From: JANQSP01 sp965226095 | Lineage (GTDB): Bacteria > Bdellovibrionota > Bdellovibrionia > Bdellovibrionales > UBA1609 | Assembly: GCA_965226095.1 (NCBI GenBank) | Contig: OZ245336.1 | Span: 1-64,000 of the forward strand | Reading direction: 5' to 3' | DNA length: 64,000 nucleotides | Part shown: positions 51,183 through 61,424 of the stretch, in pieces | How positions within the stretch are numbered: position 1 is the first letter of the stretch | Layout: the number at the start of each line of letters is the position of its first letter | Notes under the pieces: model-generated | The model's input: the letters and a program-made list of their open reading frames with translations, nothing else | What the model was told of the DNA's origin: nothing | Database searches by the model: none | Made by a program: the position numbers and the translations under genes

Positions 51183-51872
51183 TTATAAAACTCGGCGGGG
51201 AGTCTTAATGGATAAATCTTCTTTTGATAATTTATAAGCCATAGGAGTACCAGTGGGCATTTCAACAGTAGTGATTTCCTTGTCATCTAATTGTTCTATA
51301 TGCTTGATTAAAGCTCTCAAAGAATTTCCATGGGCAACAATGAGAATTTTTTTTCCAGCTTGTAAAGCTGGCGCAATGCTTTCTTCCCAAACTGGCATAA
51401 CTCTCTTTTTTGTCTGCTCCAAAGATTCTCCCAGTGGCATTTCATCCATCTGTTGATAACGTAGATCCTTAAGATCCAAACTTTTTACACCTGACAATAA
51501 AGGAGGCACTGTCGTGTAGCTTCTACGCCATAACTGTACTTGTTCTTTTCCATACTTTTGCACAGTCTCTGCCTTATTCAAACCAGTCAGCTGACCATAA
51601 TGCCGCTCATTTAATCGCCACGACTTAACAATAGGCATCCACATTTGATCCATTTCTTCTAACACAATCCATAATGTGCGAATAGCTCTCTTTAAAACAG
51701 AAGTGAAAGCCAGATCACAAAAAAAATTATGCTGGTTAAGTACTCCTGCCGCCTGACGAGCTTCATTCATCCCCTGGGGACTGAGGTCCACATCTTTCCA
51801 CCCGGTAAAGCGATTTTCCTGATTCCATAAACTTTGACCATGACGAATAATAACCAAATTATACTGACTCAT
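51183..51872 (-). CDS. gpmA: 2,3-bisphosphoglycerate-dependent phosphoglycerate mutase
   Basis: Glycolytic mutase of the histidine phosphatase superfamily that interconverts 2- and 3-phosphoglycerate. Features: VIIRHGQSLWNQENRFTGW with the phospho-His, SWRLNERHYGQLTGLNKAE, and IVAHGNSLRALIKHIE. At 229 residues it is slightly shorter than the E. coli enzyme. It lies two bases downstream of tamA in the minus-strand run and probably shares its transcript. Confidence 0.95.
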   Translation of the reverse strand: MSQYNLVIIRHGQSLWNQENRFTGWKDVDLSPQGMNEARQAAGVLNQHNFFCDLAFTSVLKRAIRTLWIVLEEMDQMWMPIVKSWRLNERHYGQLTGLNKAETVQKYGKEQVQLWRRSYTTVPPLLSGVKSLDLKDLRYQQMDEMPLGESLEQTKKRVMPVWEESIAPALQAGKKILIVAHGNSLRALIKHIEQLDDKEITTVEMPTGTPMAYKLSKEDLSIKTPRRVL

Positions 51873-51874
51873 TT

Positions 51875-54310
51875 TTAAAACTCTCCAAAAGATAAGTGCG
51901 GAAAAATAAAAGATTCAGTTTTTTTGGGGGAAATTTTAAAAGCAATATAACCTGTTACCGGACCTAATGGCGTTTTATATCTTAAACCTACACCAGCAGA
52001 GTGTCTATAAGGTTGTTTAAACTTTTTCCCTTCAATCCCCACAATTCCTCCATCATAAAAAACAGTCCATAGTAAATTATCAGTAATAGGAAAGCGAATT
52101 TCTGATTTTAACAGAAAATAAAAAGAAGAATGGCCATCAATGATTGTATTAGCCCCCTCAATAGGCAATTCTTCCTTATCAGGAATCCTTTCTCCATCGA
52201 TTAAACCGTCAAAACCTCTTAAAGAATTAATACCTCCCAAAATAAAACTTCGACTCACTGGAAAACCATCATTCTCAGCTTTCGATTTTACACTGAATAT
52301 CATACCTCCCTGAATACTGTTAACTAAAATCCAATTTCTATATACTGAACGAAAATCAAAATGTTTTATCTCCATTTTGACAAATGACATTTTACTAAAA
52401 GACTTGCTCACATTAAATGGCCACACATACTCAATAAAAACTTTTGATAAGAATCCCTCTGATGTTGATATAATGCTGTCTCTTTTATCTATATTAAATG
52501 TTAAACCCGTAGAAGCAATATTCAAAGGAAGCTTTTGATCACATGATGAATTGGAATCCATACATTCTTTGTCATGTTGTATTTCATTTCTTTGCTCCAA
52601 TCCTACAACAACCCAATTTAAATTAATAAAACTATTGATCTTCCTCTGTAACAGCAGGTTAACTGTTATTGTGTCAGCAATATTAGTGGAACTATCTCCT
52701 TGAATATCACTGTGTGAAAATATTTGTGAAGAATTAGAAAGTTGAATTTGACTATTAAAAGCTGTTCCGAAAATAAATGGCTCAGAATAACTGGCCAATA
52801 CTTGATGCTCTATATAACCAGGTGCAGTAGAATCCAATTGAAAGTAACGAGCAATATTGGATTGCAGCTTTAGATGTGAAAAAAATTGTCGACCAGTTCC
52901 GTAAATATTTTTATGAGTAAATTCCACAAAACCTCGACCTGTTAAAATCCTCTGCGTATTTAAACCTAAAACAGCCCGCAAAGAACGTGGCTTTCTTTCT
53001 TCCAATTGTACAATTAAGTTTCTATTTTCAGAATTTTTACCTATCTGTTTAGTGGATATATTAATAGAGGAAAAAATTCCAAGGTTCCTCAAGTTTCTAA
53101 TAGAATTATCAATTTTATCAATAGTTAAAAAATCTCCTGGCTTAATATAGATATTCTTTAATATAAAATCAGTTTTCGTAGACTGATTGCTTTTTATAAT
53201 AATATCCGCAACTTTGATTTTGGTTTTCTCTTCAATATCAAAATGTAAAACCGCTTCAGCTGACTGTTCATCATATTGAATAATATTAGCTTTATTATTT
53301 AATTCCATTTCAATAAAGCCAGCTTCCTGATATGCAGAAATAAGGGTCTGTATATCCTGTTCAATCATATTAATATTAAGTCCCATATTATTTTTTATTT
53401 TCATAATATCCAGTAACTGTTCAGTGGAAAAATATTTGTTACCACTAAATTTAATTTCTTTTATTCGGCTTAATGCACCTTCCAACAAAGTGATTTCAAC
53501 AATGACTTTATTTTTTTGTTGATGAGAAGATTTTAAGTAACCGGTAACACTTAAATAACCTTCATTTTTTAACCCGTTTAACAAACTTTTAAATCCTTTT
53601 TGCAAGTCTTCATTATAATAAAAATTTTTTTGCACTAATGGACTACTATGTTTTTTTATAAATTGAATGTAATAATCTTCTGAACGGGTAAATTGACCGG
53701 AGATATGTACACTTTTAATTTTTACAGGTCTCCCCTCTTGTATGGAAATATATACTGTTTTTATAAAATGTTTTTCATCGGTTTTAACTGTATGGTCCAA
53801 TTGAATACTGGCATATCCCTTTTTTAAGTAATCCGATTTTATTTTAAAAATAATCTTTCTTATTAACTGAGCATTGTTAAAAAACTGCATATAATGCTCT
53901 TTTGAAATTAAATCATTTCGAGATACATTCCGATTCCCTACTACAACAAAACCATATCGATAAGGATTTTTAATTTTAAAAGAAATTTTTAATTTATTTT
54001 CTGTTAAATAAAAAATTGGCTCACTTAAATCCGGTAACAGAATTTTCTTTTTCTTTAAGATAGAAAAAATTTTTGTCGTTATTTCATTTCTGATAGTTTT
54101 TGAAAAAAAATTATTTTTATAAACACTTAATGTATCGTTAATATACTTTGTAAGTTGTTTATTTTCAGAATCAACCGTAATTTCCTGAATAATTTGTAAG
54201 TTACGAGTTGAAGGTATTTGTTCTGAAAAAACAAAACTACTGTAAAGAATACTCGCAATGATTATACTAACCTGACGTATATTAAAAATCAACTTGATAC
54301 TCCAAATCAA
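51875..54310 (-). CDS. tamA: TamA/BamA-type Omp85 outer-membrane protein
   Basis: This 811-residue protein has a signal peptide (IIIASILYSSFVFS, cut near SEQ) and POTRA domains over about residues 100-430 (e.g. RIKEIKFSGNKYFSTEQLLD, YGFVVVGNRNVSRNDLIS). A C-terminal 16-strand barrel follows, with SLRGFDGLIDGERIP (the strand 6 loop LRGF motif) and GVGLRYKTPLGPVTGYIAF near the end, closing in Phe. Next to tamB, it is best called TamA; it could also be a BamA relative. The start at 54310 overlaps the tamB stop by 29 bases. TamA partners with TamB in moving proteins or lipids across the envelope. Confidence 0.88.
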   Translation of the reverse strand: MIWSIKLIFNIRQVSIIIASILYSSFVFSEQIPSTRNLQIIQEITVDSENKQLTKYINDTLSVYKNNFFSKTIRNEITTKIFSILKKKKILLPDLSEPIFYLTENKLKISFKIKNPYRYGFVVVGNRNVSRNDLISKEHYMQFFNNAQLIRKIIFKIKSDYLKKGYASIQLDHTVKTDEKHFIKTVYISIQEGRPVKIKSVHISGQFTRSEDYYIQFIKKHSSPLVQKNFYYNEDLQKGFKSLLNGLKNEGYLSVTGYLKSSHQQKNKVIVEITLLEGALSRIKEIKFSGNKYFSTEQLLDIMKIKNNMGLNINMIEQDIQTLISAYQEAGFIEMELNNKANIIQYDEQSAEAVLHFDIEEKTKIKVADIIIKSNQSTKTDFILKNIYIKPGDFLTIDKIDNSIRNLRNLGIFSSINISTKQIGKNSENRNLIVQLEERKPRSLRAVLGLNTQRILTGRGFVEFTHKNIYGTGRQFFSHLKLQSNIARYFQLDSTAPGYIEHQVLASYSEPFIFGTAFNSQIQLSNSSQIFSHSDIQGDSSTNIADTITVNLLLQRKINSFINLNWVVVGLEQRNEIQHDKECMDSNSSCDQKLPLNIASTGLTFNIDKRDSIISTSEGFLSKVFIEYVWPFNVSKSFSKMSFVKMEIKHFDFRSVYRNWILVNSIQGGMIFSVKSKAENDGFPVSRSFILGGINSLRGFDGLIDGERIPDKEELPIEGANTIIDGHSSFYFLLKSEIRFPITDNLLWTVFYDGGIVGIEGKKFKQPYRHSAGVGLRYKTPLGPVTGYIAFKISPKKTESFIFPHLSFGEF

Positions 54311-57300
54311 AGCCTAATGCATTGGTGTTTAAATCACTACCTTCTAGAGGATCTTCATTTTTCCAAAAACCCACAACAGATATATTTTTATTAACTTTGT
54401 ACTCCACTTTTACATCTCTTTCTGGATTTTCATCTAAAATCGTCTGACTGGCTGATACATTCAATTTTTTAAACATTTTCTTTTTTAAAATTAATTTCGT
54501 AGATGTCGTGTTTTTTTTTGGATTCATGTAAGGAACAATTAAAAATTGATCCACACCCAAGGTGTCTTTCAATTCCTGACCAATGGCTTTTTGAAATAAC
54601 ACAGGTCCTAAATGATAATAGGAGTATCTGGCAACATTATTCATAATATCCCCTTGTCTATTAAAAGCATTCACTTCCCCCTGTTCAAAAGCCGCTGAAC
54701 GAGTACCAAAAGCCATTAAAGAAACAATTTCATCTTTGGTTAATTCTGGTGTACTGGTGAGAGAAAAATCCGCTTGCTCACCTTCCCCTTTTACAGTGAG
54801 TAAAATACTATACTCCTCTGAAAAATCACCTGTACTACTTTGCTCTTGTATGACCGATCGAGCTCTTAAATCAATTTGAGGTTGATCCGGTTTTGAATTT
54901 GCATAATTCACCTGAGCAGATAAAATCTCAAATTCCTGATCCCGGAAAATAATGGATCCACCAGGTACACCCGTAAGCTGGCCAAATAAAACAGGATCTG
55001 ATGGGTAACCAATAATTTTAATATTGCCATCAAAACCAGCTTTTATAGTTGAATTTTCAATCTGTACAGGGGCTTTAAGCGACATATTTAAATTCATCTG
55101 AATGGGCTCAAAGTCTTTTTTTGATTTTTTAATAAATTGCCATTTCGAAACAATATCTGCTGTCTGAGTATCTATACCAGATGTAAATTCTTTTTCTATT
55201 TTTGCTTCATCCAATTTTCCATCCATTTTTAATGTATAAGGAAAATATTCTCCTATTAATTGAATTTGACCGGAGCCTCTTGCATTAATACCAGAAATAG
55301 TATTGAACTGCACATTAGTGAAAGAGCCTTTGACATCGACAGGTGTAGTGTTGGAATCTTTAAATTGTATTTCACCTGTACTATTTAAAACTCCACCACC
55401 ATATTGAGTGGAAAGAAACGAAATCATCAATTTGTCTTTATCAACAATCATATCAGAACGAACTTTTTCAAAAGGATCCAGTTCAGAATGTAAATGGATA
55501 GTACCATTATATAATTTTATCCAACCGGAAGCATTCAACTTTGACAAATGAGGTTGCAAGCTTATCTCCGTACTCATATCCCCATTAAGTTCCAACATAA
55601 ACGGAAACAAGAAAGCCAAAAAATCCAGATGTATATCTCCATTGATCTGAATCATTTGACTGTTTTGCTCCTGCACAATATTCAACACTTTTGACGATGT
55701 TTGTAAAACAATAGGATCAACCTTGAGTTTACCTTTTTCCAATTGAATGGAAAAAGGCAGTGCATTTGAAAGTTTATGAGTGTTTGCCTGTAGAGCTAAT
55801 TTTTTTATTGCAATATGACCGGTGATGGACTGCTGTAACTGTCCTTTATTATAAAGAAGATCCAATTCGCTATCTATTGAAGATTCAAAGCTATTATATA
55901 GTTGACTGGAATCTGACTGATGGAAAAATAACTGCTCTATATTTAAATTATTGGTTATTGCTTTCAACTCCACCATACCATCAGAACTATAAGGAAAAAT
56001 GAATTTTTTAATATGAATATTATCAGCAATAAAACCGGAAGCTTCCACTTGATTTTGCCTCAAACGTAAATCAATAGAGGAATCTGCCAAAGAGTAACCT
56101 TTTACAGAAATATTAATCACTTTAGCATTAACCAATGTTAAAGGTTCAAGAAAAAAACCATTTAAGGTCATATTAAAATTCACTGTTCCCATCACATCCG
56201 ATCCAATAACTTGTGCAATATTTGGTGATTCTTGTAAGTACAAACCAGTGCCTATCATCTGAGCCTGTAAATCCCCTTTTGGATTCACTGTGCCAGTAAA
56301 AACCACTTTCCCATTTTTTTTGAATGCCTCAGCTTTTTTAACTTTTACATGACCATCCTTGGATTCCACCTGAACAATCATCTGATTAAAATGTTCCCTT
56401 TCCCATACAACTTTTGAAAACCTGGAGTCTACACTGTAACTGAGAGCATTGATTTCCAAAGGACCACTCACATAGGCTGTTAAAGTACCATTCCCATCCA
56501 GTTCAAATGGAAAATACAAACGTTTCTCCAAAGCATATTTTAAATCCCTTAAGGTAAGAGACGGACAACTGGCAAACAGTTTTATTGTGTTTTCTGGAAT
56601 ATTAATTCTAACATTTCCAGTATAATTCAGTTTATTTAATGACCCTTTTATATTTTGAAACCTTAGCCAACCTTTTTTTGTATAATTCAATTGCGTCCTT
56701 AGATGTCCCATCCGAAAATCACTAAGCAGTGCATCTTTGACTTGTATGTTTGATTTTATATCCAAACGATCTTCATCAATGAACATATTTCCATCAGCAA
56801 TTTTTACAATACCTTGAGGAGATAATTGAACCAAATTTTCAATATCATCAAAATCAACCCATCCACCATACTGAGCGGAAAATACAGCATTGGAATCCAA
56901 TTTACTGTTAAAATGTACATGAGTGTGTTCCCCTGCAACAGCTTTTACTTCTGTTAAAAATACTTGATCTGATGTTAATGCTAAAGAACCATTTACTTTC
57001 ACCTGAGGCACTTTTAAGATATTCTCTTTATCTGTGCTGTAAACAACCAGGTTATTAAATTGTGATTGCCCTAAACAATGAAAAGAAAAACTATCCAATA
57101 ATTTCCCTGTACATTTCCACTTACCAGCCACAGAAGCATCTACTGGCACTGATTTTAAATTAAATGCACGAAACAAAGAATTAAATCGACTGTTTCGAAT
57201 ATCCACCTGAGTCTGAAAAGGAAATGGCTGTTTTAAAAACAAATTAGCTTCTTTAAAAGAAATATCCCAATGTTGATCTCTTTTCACATTTAATTGGTTA

Positions 57301-58271
57301 AATTGCAGGGTATAATCCTTTAATATCCCTTTTGCCGTCACCTGAGATAAAAAAATATTTTCCAGTCCAAATTTCTCTGTAGAAAAGTCAAAATTACCTG
57401 AAAAATATTTTGAAGGATCATATTGTATTTGTGCAGATAAACGAACCATTCCAATAATAGATAATTGAAAATCCGGACGAACCAATTCCACAAAAGGAAT
57501 CAAATCCTCTGGATAAAATACACTATTTATTGCTGCACGAAAAGATTGTATTTTTCTATCAGAAAACGTCCAATCAAATCCCATAGACATATCAATTTCT
57601 GAAAACTCATTTTTTATTTTTAAATGATGTACATCAATAGATTGATCTGTGATCTCCAAATACATAGAAGAAAAAAAAGAAGCCGAAGAACCTATTGCTA
57701 ACTTCAATATTTCTATTGTCACTTGTATCTTTGAGCGATACAAATGCGCACGAGCAGTTAATGATTGGATGGACACCACACGATTTCTAATATATAAAAG
57801 TGCCTCTCCCGATTTTATACTCAGCTGAGTAATAAAAAATTTTCTTAAAAACTCTGCCGATAAATACTGATTGATACTATTGACTTGACCATTTTTATTG
57901 GAACTAACATTTAATTTAAACTGAGGTTTTGTGAATGTAATTTTAGCAGTAATCAACCCTCTTAGTAAAGCAATGTAGTCCGGACTCACAGTGATACGTT
58001 GAATTTTAATATCCTCTAAGAAAACAGAATGATTAGAAGGCTTTATTTTTACTTTATTGATTTGTAATTTTAAAAGCACCAATGGAGCAGAAATACTTTC
58101 CCACTGTATATTAACACCTGATTGACTTTGTACCTCTTGCAATTTTTCTGAAGCAAATTCAATAGCCCATTGCTGACTATATTTATATCCCTTTTTAATA
58201 TAAAGACCACTGGCTAACAAACCAGCCAGTAAAACAGTTATTAAAATATTTTTTAAACTTAAAAAACTCAC
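54282..58271 (-). CDS. tamB: TamB-type translocation/assembly protein
   Basis: TamB-like AsmA-family protein of 1329 residues with an N-terminal membrane anchor (ILITVLLAGLLASGLYIKKG) and a long beta-taco body in the periplasm, thought to carry lipids and assist outer-membrane assembly. The C-terminal DUF490 region has GTLTGVPGGSIIFRDQEF-like, VNYANSKPDQPQIDLRA, ELTKDEIVSLMAFGTRSAAF and EYKVNKNISVVGFWKNEDP. The gene order tamB-tamA is the reverse of E. coli. The start overlaps the stop of the upstream gene by four bases (ATGA). Confidence 0.9.
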   Translation of the reverse strand: MSFLSLKNILITVLLAGLLASGLYIKKGYKYSQQWAIEFASEKLQEVQSQSGVNIQWESISAPLVLLKLQINKVKIKPSNHSVFLEDIKIQRITVSPDYIALLRGLITAKITFTKPQFKLNVSSNKNGQVNSINQYLSAEFLRKFFITQLSIKSGEALLYIRNRVVSIQSLTARAHLYRSKIQVTIEILKLAIGSSASFFSSMYLEITDQSIDVHHLKIKNEFSEIDMSMGFDWTFSDRKIQSFRAAINSVFYPEDLIPFVELVRPDFQLSIIGMVRLSAQIQYDPSKYFSGNFDFSTEKFGLENIFLSQVTAKGILKDYTLQFNQLNVKRDQHWDISFKEANLFLKQPFPFQTQVDIRNSRFNSLFRAFNLKSVPVDASVAGKWKCTGKLLDSFSFHCLGQSQFNNLVVYSTDKENILKVPQVKVNGSLALTSDQVFLTEVKAVAGEHTHVHFNSKLDSNAVFSAQYGGWVDFDDIENLVQLSPQGIVKIADGNMFIDEDRLDIKSNIQVKDALLSDFRMGHLRTQLNYTKKGWLRFQNIKGSLNKLNYTGNVRINIPENTIKLFASCPSLTLRDLKYALEKRLYFPFELDGNGTLTAYVSGPLEINALSYSVDSRFSKVVWEREHFNQMIVQVESKDGHVKVKKAEAFKKNGKVVFTGTVNPKGDLQAQMIGTGLYLQESPNIAQVIGSDVMGTVNFNMTLNGFFLEPLTLVNAKVINISVKGYSLADSSIDLRLRQNQVEASGFIADNIHIKKFIFPYSSDGMVELKAITNNLNIEQLFFHQSDSSQLYNSFESSIDSELDLLYNKGQLQQSITGHIAIKKLALQANTHKLSNALPFSIQLEKGKLKVDPIVLQTSSKVLNIVQEQNSQMIQINGDIHLDFLAFLFPFMLELNGDMSTEISLQPHLSKLNASGWIKLYNGTIHLHSELDPFEKVRSDMIVDKDKLMISFLSTQYGGGVLNSTGEIQFKDSNTTPVDVKGSFTNVQFNTISGINARGSGQIQLIGEYFPYTLKMDGKLDEAKIEKEFTSGIDTQTADIVSKWQFIKKSKKDFEPIQMNLNMSLKAPVQIENSTIKAGFDGNIKIIGYPSDPVLFGQLTGVPGGSIIFRDQEFEILSAQVNYANSKPDQPQIDLRARSVIQEQSSTGDFSEEYSILLTVKGEGEQADFSLTSTPELTKDEIVSLMAFGTRSAAFEQGEVNAFNRQGDIMNNVARYSYYHLGPVLFQKAIGQELKDTLGVDQFLIVPYMNPKKNTTSTKLILKKKMFKKLNVSASQTILDENPERDVKVEYKVNKNISVVGFWKNEDPLEGSDLNTNALGFDLEYQVDF

Positions 58272-59323
58272 TGAACATCATCTCCTTTTCTCCACTGCTC
58301 CAGTAAATAATGTGCCAGACGATAATTAGGACGAACTTTTAATAATTCCGTCAATATACTTTTAGCTTTTTTCTTCTTCCCCAAACCATGATAAGCTTTA
58401 GCCCGCATATAAGTTAATGCAAAAACAGTTTCCGGTTGAGCACTATCTTCTTTCTCTATCATATCTAAAAAACTTAAACAATTTAAGTATAACCTACTTT
58501 GTAGTAAGAGATCAGCATACAACCATTTCGCGGAATTTGAATTTAAATGATCCTTTAAAATTTGAACGGCAATTTTTGGATAATCCATAAAAAAAAATAT
58601 TAATGCCATATTATAGCCAGATTTTGGGTGTTTCAATATCAATTCCTGAACAGATTTCATAATACTCTTTACCAGCTTAAACTCTTTGGGATCCACTGGA
58701 TCTCTATTCATATAAACATGATTGTTTTTTAAAGAACTTCTCTTTTTTCCTTGAAGAACATCACGACCCCACCTCTCCTTAAATTGTATCCACTTCTCAT
58801 GTACATTGGGATTATCCGGAGCCAACTTTTTTAAGTTCTTAATTATCTCTTCCTCTTTTTTCAACAGCCCTTGGGATTTAATAAATTCAAGATCTTCCAT
58901 CAATTGAATGAATTGACTGTTTTTTTCTCGATTAATTCGGTTAATTTCATCCATTTTCATGTTTACCCACTTTGGATGATCATAGTCCCAGCTACAGCAA
59001 GTGAGAACATAAGGCACTTGATCTTGTTCAATGATCCCATTAAAAAACATGATTTTCATTTCTTTTGATAGATCTATTCTACAATGATCTAAAATATTGA
59101 TAATGAAAGCCCATGGAACTATCCTTTTTGTTTTCAAATGTTCCATAGCAGTTTGTATAAGCATTGTATGTAAACCAGCTTGATACATGAAACGGCATAT
59201 AGCTAGAAAATTTTCCGGGTTTTGAACTAAAGTTTTTTGTTTTAACAATTTCCTGGCAATAGCTTGTGGGTTTTGTTTTTTTAATAGCCCGTCTTGAATT
59301 TTTTGATCAGTTTTCAAGTTCAA
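58268..59323 (-). CDS. Helical (TPR-like) protein in the tamB run
   Basis: The 351 residues are almost entirely helical and basic with no signal peptide. Near the C-terminus, ALTYMRAKAYHGLGKKKKAK and ILTELLKVRPNYRLAHYLLE are TPR-like helix pairs. Several Trp and Cys (TCCSWDYDHPKW) lie in the middle third. No named family is recognised. It is between efp and tamB, with a four-base overlap to tamB, so it may support envelope work or merely be co-transcribed. Confidence 0.65.
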   Translation of the reverse strand: MNLKTDQKIQDGLLKKQNPQAIARKLLKQKTLVQNPENFLAICRFMYQAGLHTMLIQTAMEHLKTKRIVPWAFIINILDHCRIDLSKEMKIMFFNGIIEQDQVPYVLTCCSWDYDHPKWVNMKMDEINRINREKNSQFIQLMEDLEFIKSQGLLKKEEEIIKNLKKLAPDNPNVHEKWIQFKERWGRDVLQGKKRSSLKNNHVYMNRDPVDPKEFKLVKSIMKSVQELILKHPKSGYNMALIFFFMDYPKIAVQILKDHLNSNSAKWLYADLLLQSRLYLNCLSFLDMIEKEDSAQPETVFALTYMRAKAYHGLGKKKKAKSILTELLKVRPNYRLAHYLLEQWRKGDDVQ

Positions 59324-59354
59324 ACAATACCTCCAACTTTCTTAAACGGCTCAA

Positions 59355-59924
59355 TTACTTATCCAATTTCACTCTTTCAACATAAGAACCATCATTGGTA
59401 TTGATTTTTACCATATCCCCTGTATTTATATGTAATGGCAATTGTGCCACATAACCTGTTTCCAAAGTCGCTGGCTTATTTGTATTACTGATTGTGTTAC
59501 CTTTAAAACCAGGACCTGTATCTGCCACCTTTAGATTGACTGTTTTAGGTAATTCCACTCCCACAGCTTTATCTTCCAATAGACAAATTTTAACCATTAA
59601 ATTTTCCGTTAAAAAGTGTTGGTGTTGCCCTATAGCTCCTTCTGCTACAACAGTTTGTTCATAAGACGTATTATCCATAAAATAAAATTGATCTCCATCC
59701 TTATATAAAAAACTCATATCCTTATAATCCACATCCGGAACATCAAATTTTTCACCAGAACGAACAGTAAGCTCCAATTGAGAATTTTTAATTAAATGCT
59801 TTAGTTTTGTCCTGGTAAATTGATTCCCTTTGCCTGGTTTGACATGCTGAAAATTAACAATAGTATAGGGTTCTCCTTTTACTAGAATTTTCTGACCTTT
59901 TTTAAAATTATTAGTTCCTATCAT
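59355..59924 (-). CDS. efp: Translation elongation factor P
   Basis: EF-P (189 residues) relieves ribosome stalling at polyproline stretches. The domain I loop PGKGNQFTR has the Lys (K32) in the position that is beta-lysylated or otherwise modified in other bacteria. Domains II and III show FDVPDVDYKDMSFLYKDGDQ and VADTGPGFKGNTISNTNKPA with the ending TGDMVKINTNDGSYVERV. No modification enzymes (EpmA/B/C or EarP) are nearby. It sits downstream of the TPR gene with 17 bases between. Confidence 0.97.
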   Translation of the reverse strand: MIGTNNFKKGQKILVKGEPYTIVNFQHVKPGKGNQFTRTKLKHLIKNSQLELTVRSGEKFDVPDVDYKDMSFLYKDGDQFYFMDNTSYEQTVVAEGAIGQHQHFLTENLMVKICLLEDKAVGVELPKTVNLKVADTGPGFKGNTISNTNKPATLETGYVAQLPLHINTGDMVKINTNDGSYVERVKLDK

Positions 59925-59941
59925 ATCTATATGCCTGCTTA

Positions 59942-60784
59942 TTATGATATGTTATTAGCTAATGAACTATTATCTTTAGAGTATTGTTCAATCTTTCTTA
60001 AAAAATATCGCAATTTTCGAATTTTCCTATCCCTATCATTTAATTTAGAGGGTGCGCGGTTGGGAAAAGGCAGTGATTCCTCCAGTTGCTGAATATATTT
60101 CTTAAAATTCTTTTTAGGCCCATAAATTCTTTTTATTCCCTTCAGAAATTCTCGAGCCTTGTCTATATTTTTCCTATAGGTCAAAGCTGTTACCATAGCC
60201 ATTTGCAAGGCAAATTGTTTTACTTCATTTTTATTTTTTGAACTTAAATCAGAATAGTTAGATTCAAAAGAATCCGGTTTTTTACTGGATTGAATAGATA
60301 AGTTCTTTTCAGCAGATTCACCCACTTCTTCAATCTGTTTAAAATCAAAACCTGTATGATCATACTGATCAGCTGTCAGTGGCTCCAGTTTTCTAACAAC
60401 ATTTATAGCTTTTTTATTCTTTGGATCCAAAAATAAAACCATTTTATAAGCATTTAATGTTTTAATAGGATCCTTAAGTTGCATCCAAACCTGACCCAAC
60501 AGCCTATGAACCAACAAACTGTCCGGCGACAAACTGGCGGCAGTGTCCAATGATTGAACAGCAGAGTTCAGCTGATTCATATCCAGTAAAATCAGTGCCA
60601 AAGTCAAATGTCCTATCGCAAAATGAGGATGTTTTTTGACTCCCTTATGACAAAGGGCCAAGGCTTTTTCCAATTCTCCGTTTTGCCGGTACAAATCAGC
60701 CAATAAGGCAAAAACCCTGGATCCTGGCTCTTTTCTATAAATACGCTGATATTTTTTTAATAATTGAGTAGATACTTTTTTCAT
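59942..60784 (-). CDS. Tetratricopeptide repeat protein
   Basis: The 280-residue protein carries about three TPR units over residues 18-130 (LADLYRQNGELEKALALCHK, LTLALILLDMNQLNSAVQSL, LLGQVWMQLKDPIKTLNAYK). The C-terminal half is basic and polar (SSKKPDSFESNYSDL, KNIDKAREFLKGIKRIYG), probably partly disordered. No signal peptide. It is the first gene of the minus-strand run and diverges from ruvC (73 bases apart), where promoters for both must lie. Function is unknown. Confidence 0.72.
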   Translation of the reverse strand: MKKVSTQLLKKYQRIYRKEPGSRVFALLADLYRQNGELEKALALCHKGVKKHPHFAIGHLTLALILLDMNQLNSAVQSLDTAASLSPDSLLVHRLLGQVWMQLKDPIKTLNAYKMVLFLDPKNKKAINVVRKLEPLTADQYDHTGFDFKQIEEVGESAEKNLSIQSSKKPDSFESNYSDLSSKNKNEVKQFALQMAMVTALTYRKNIDKAREFLKGIKRIYGPKKNFKKYIQQLEESLPFPNRAPSKLNDRDRKIRKLRYFLRKIEQYSKDNSSLANNIS

Positions 60785-60857
60785 ACTTTCAGTAATGACA
60801 TAATTGGCCTTTAATTGCCATAAGTTTTCAGGTTATTCTTTAAAGTAGGATGGATGT

Positions 60858-61424
60858 ATGGAATATATGATTATCGGTTTAGACCCTGGTACTTTCCGCA
60901 CAGGCTTTGGAATACTTCGTATTAAGGAGAGAAAGCACCAATTAATAGATTATGGAGTTATCCATTCTTCTGCTAAACAACTTGAGGAAAGAATACAAGT
61001 GATAGGCCAAGGCTTAAAACAAATCTATTGTCAGTATCCCGGCATACACACAGCCATTGAAAAAGTATTTTATGGTAAAAATCCGGACACTGCATTTAAA
61101 CTGGGACAGATTTTTGGAATGTGTGTCTATCAAGCCGGTTATTTCAACTCTCCTGTCTATTCTTATGCCACCCGTTTTATCAAGCAATCAGTGACAGGCT
61201 CCGGCCGGGCCGATAAAGAAGCTGTTAAAATCTTTGTTGCAAATATTTTTGCCTGCTCCAGTAAAAACATACAAACTGATGCCGCGGATGCTATCGCTGT
61301 AGCACTGTGCCATGCCTACCAAAAACAAAATCCTGTATTATCCTTGAGAGTTCAAAAAACAAAAAATCCCACTGTTTTACATTTGAATCCTGAACATAAT
61401 ATTAAAACTGGAATGCTCAAATGA
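60858..61424 (+). CDS. ruvC: Crossover junction endodeoxyribonuclease RuvC
   Basis: RuvC (188 residues) cuts Holliday junctions with a two-metal mechanism. Acidic residues fit the family: the first Asp in IIGLDPGTFRTGFGIL, Glu in AIEKVFYGKNPDTAFKLGQ, and the DAADAIAVALCHAY pair near residue 140. The start ATG is 858, and a second ATG three codons on is an alternative. The last four bases overlap the ruvA start (ATGA). Together with ruvA and ruvB it forms the Holliday resolution operon. Confidence 0.97.
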   Translation: MEYMIIGLDPGTFRTGFGILRIKERKHQLIDYGVIHSSAKQLEERIQVIGQGLKQIYCQYPGIHTAIEKVFYGKNPDTAFKLGQIFGMCVYQAGYFNSPVYSYATRFIKQSVTGSGRADKEAVKIFVANIFACSSKNIQTDAADAIAVALCHAYQKQNPVLSLRVQKTKNPTVLHLNPEHNIKTGMLK

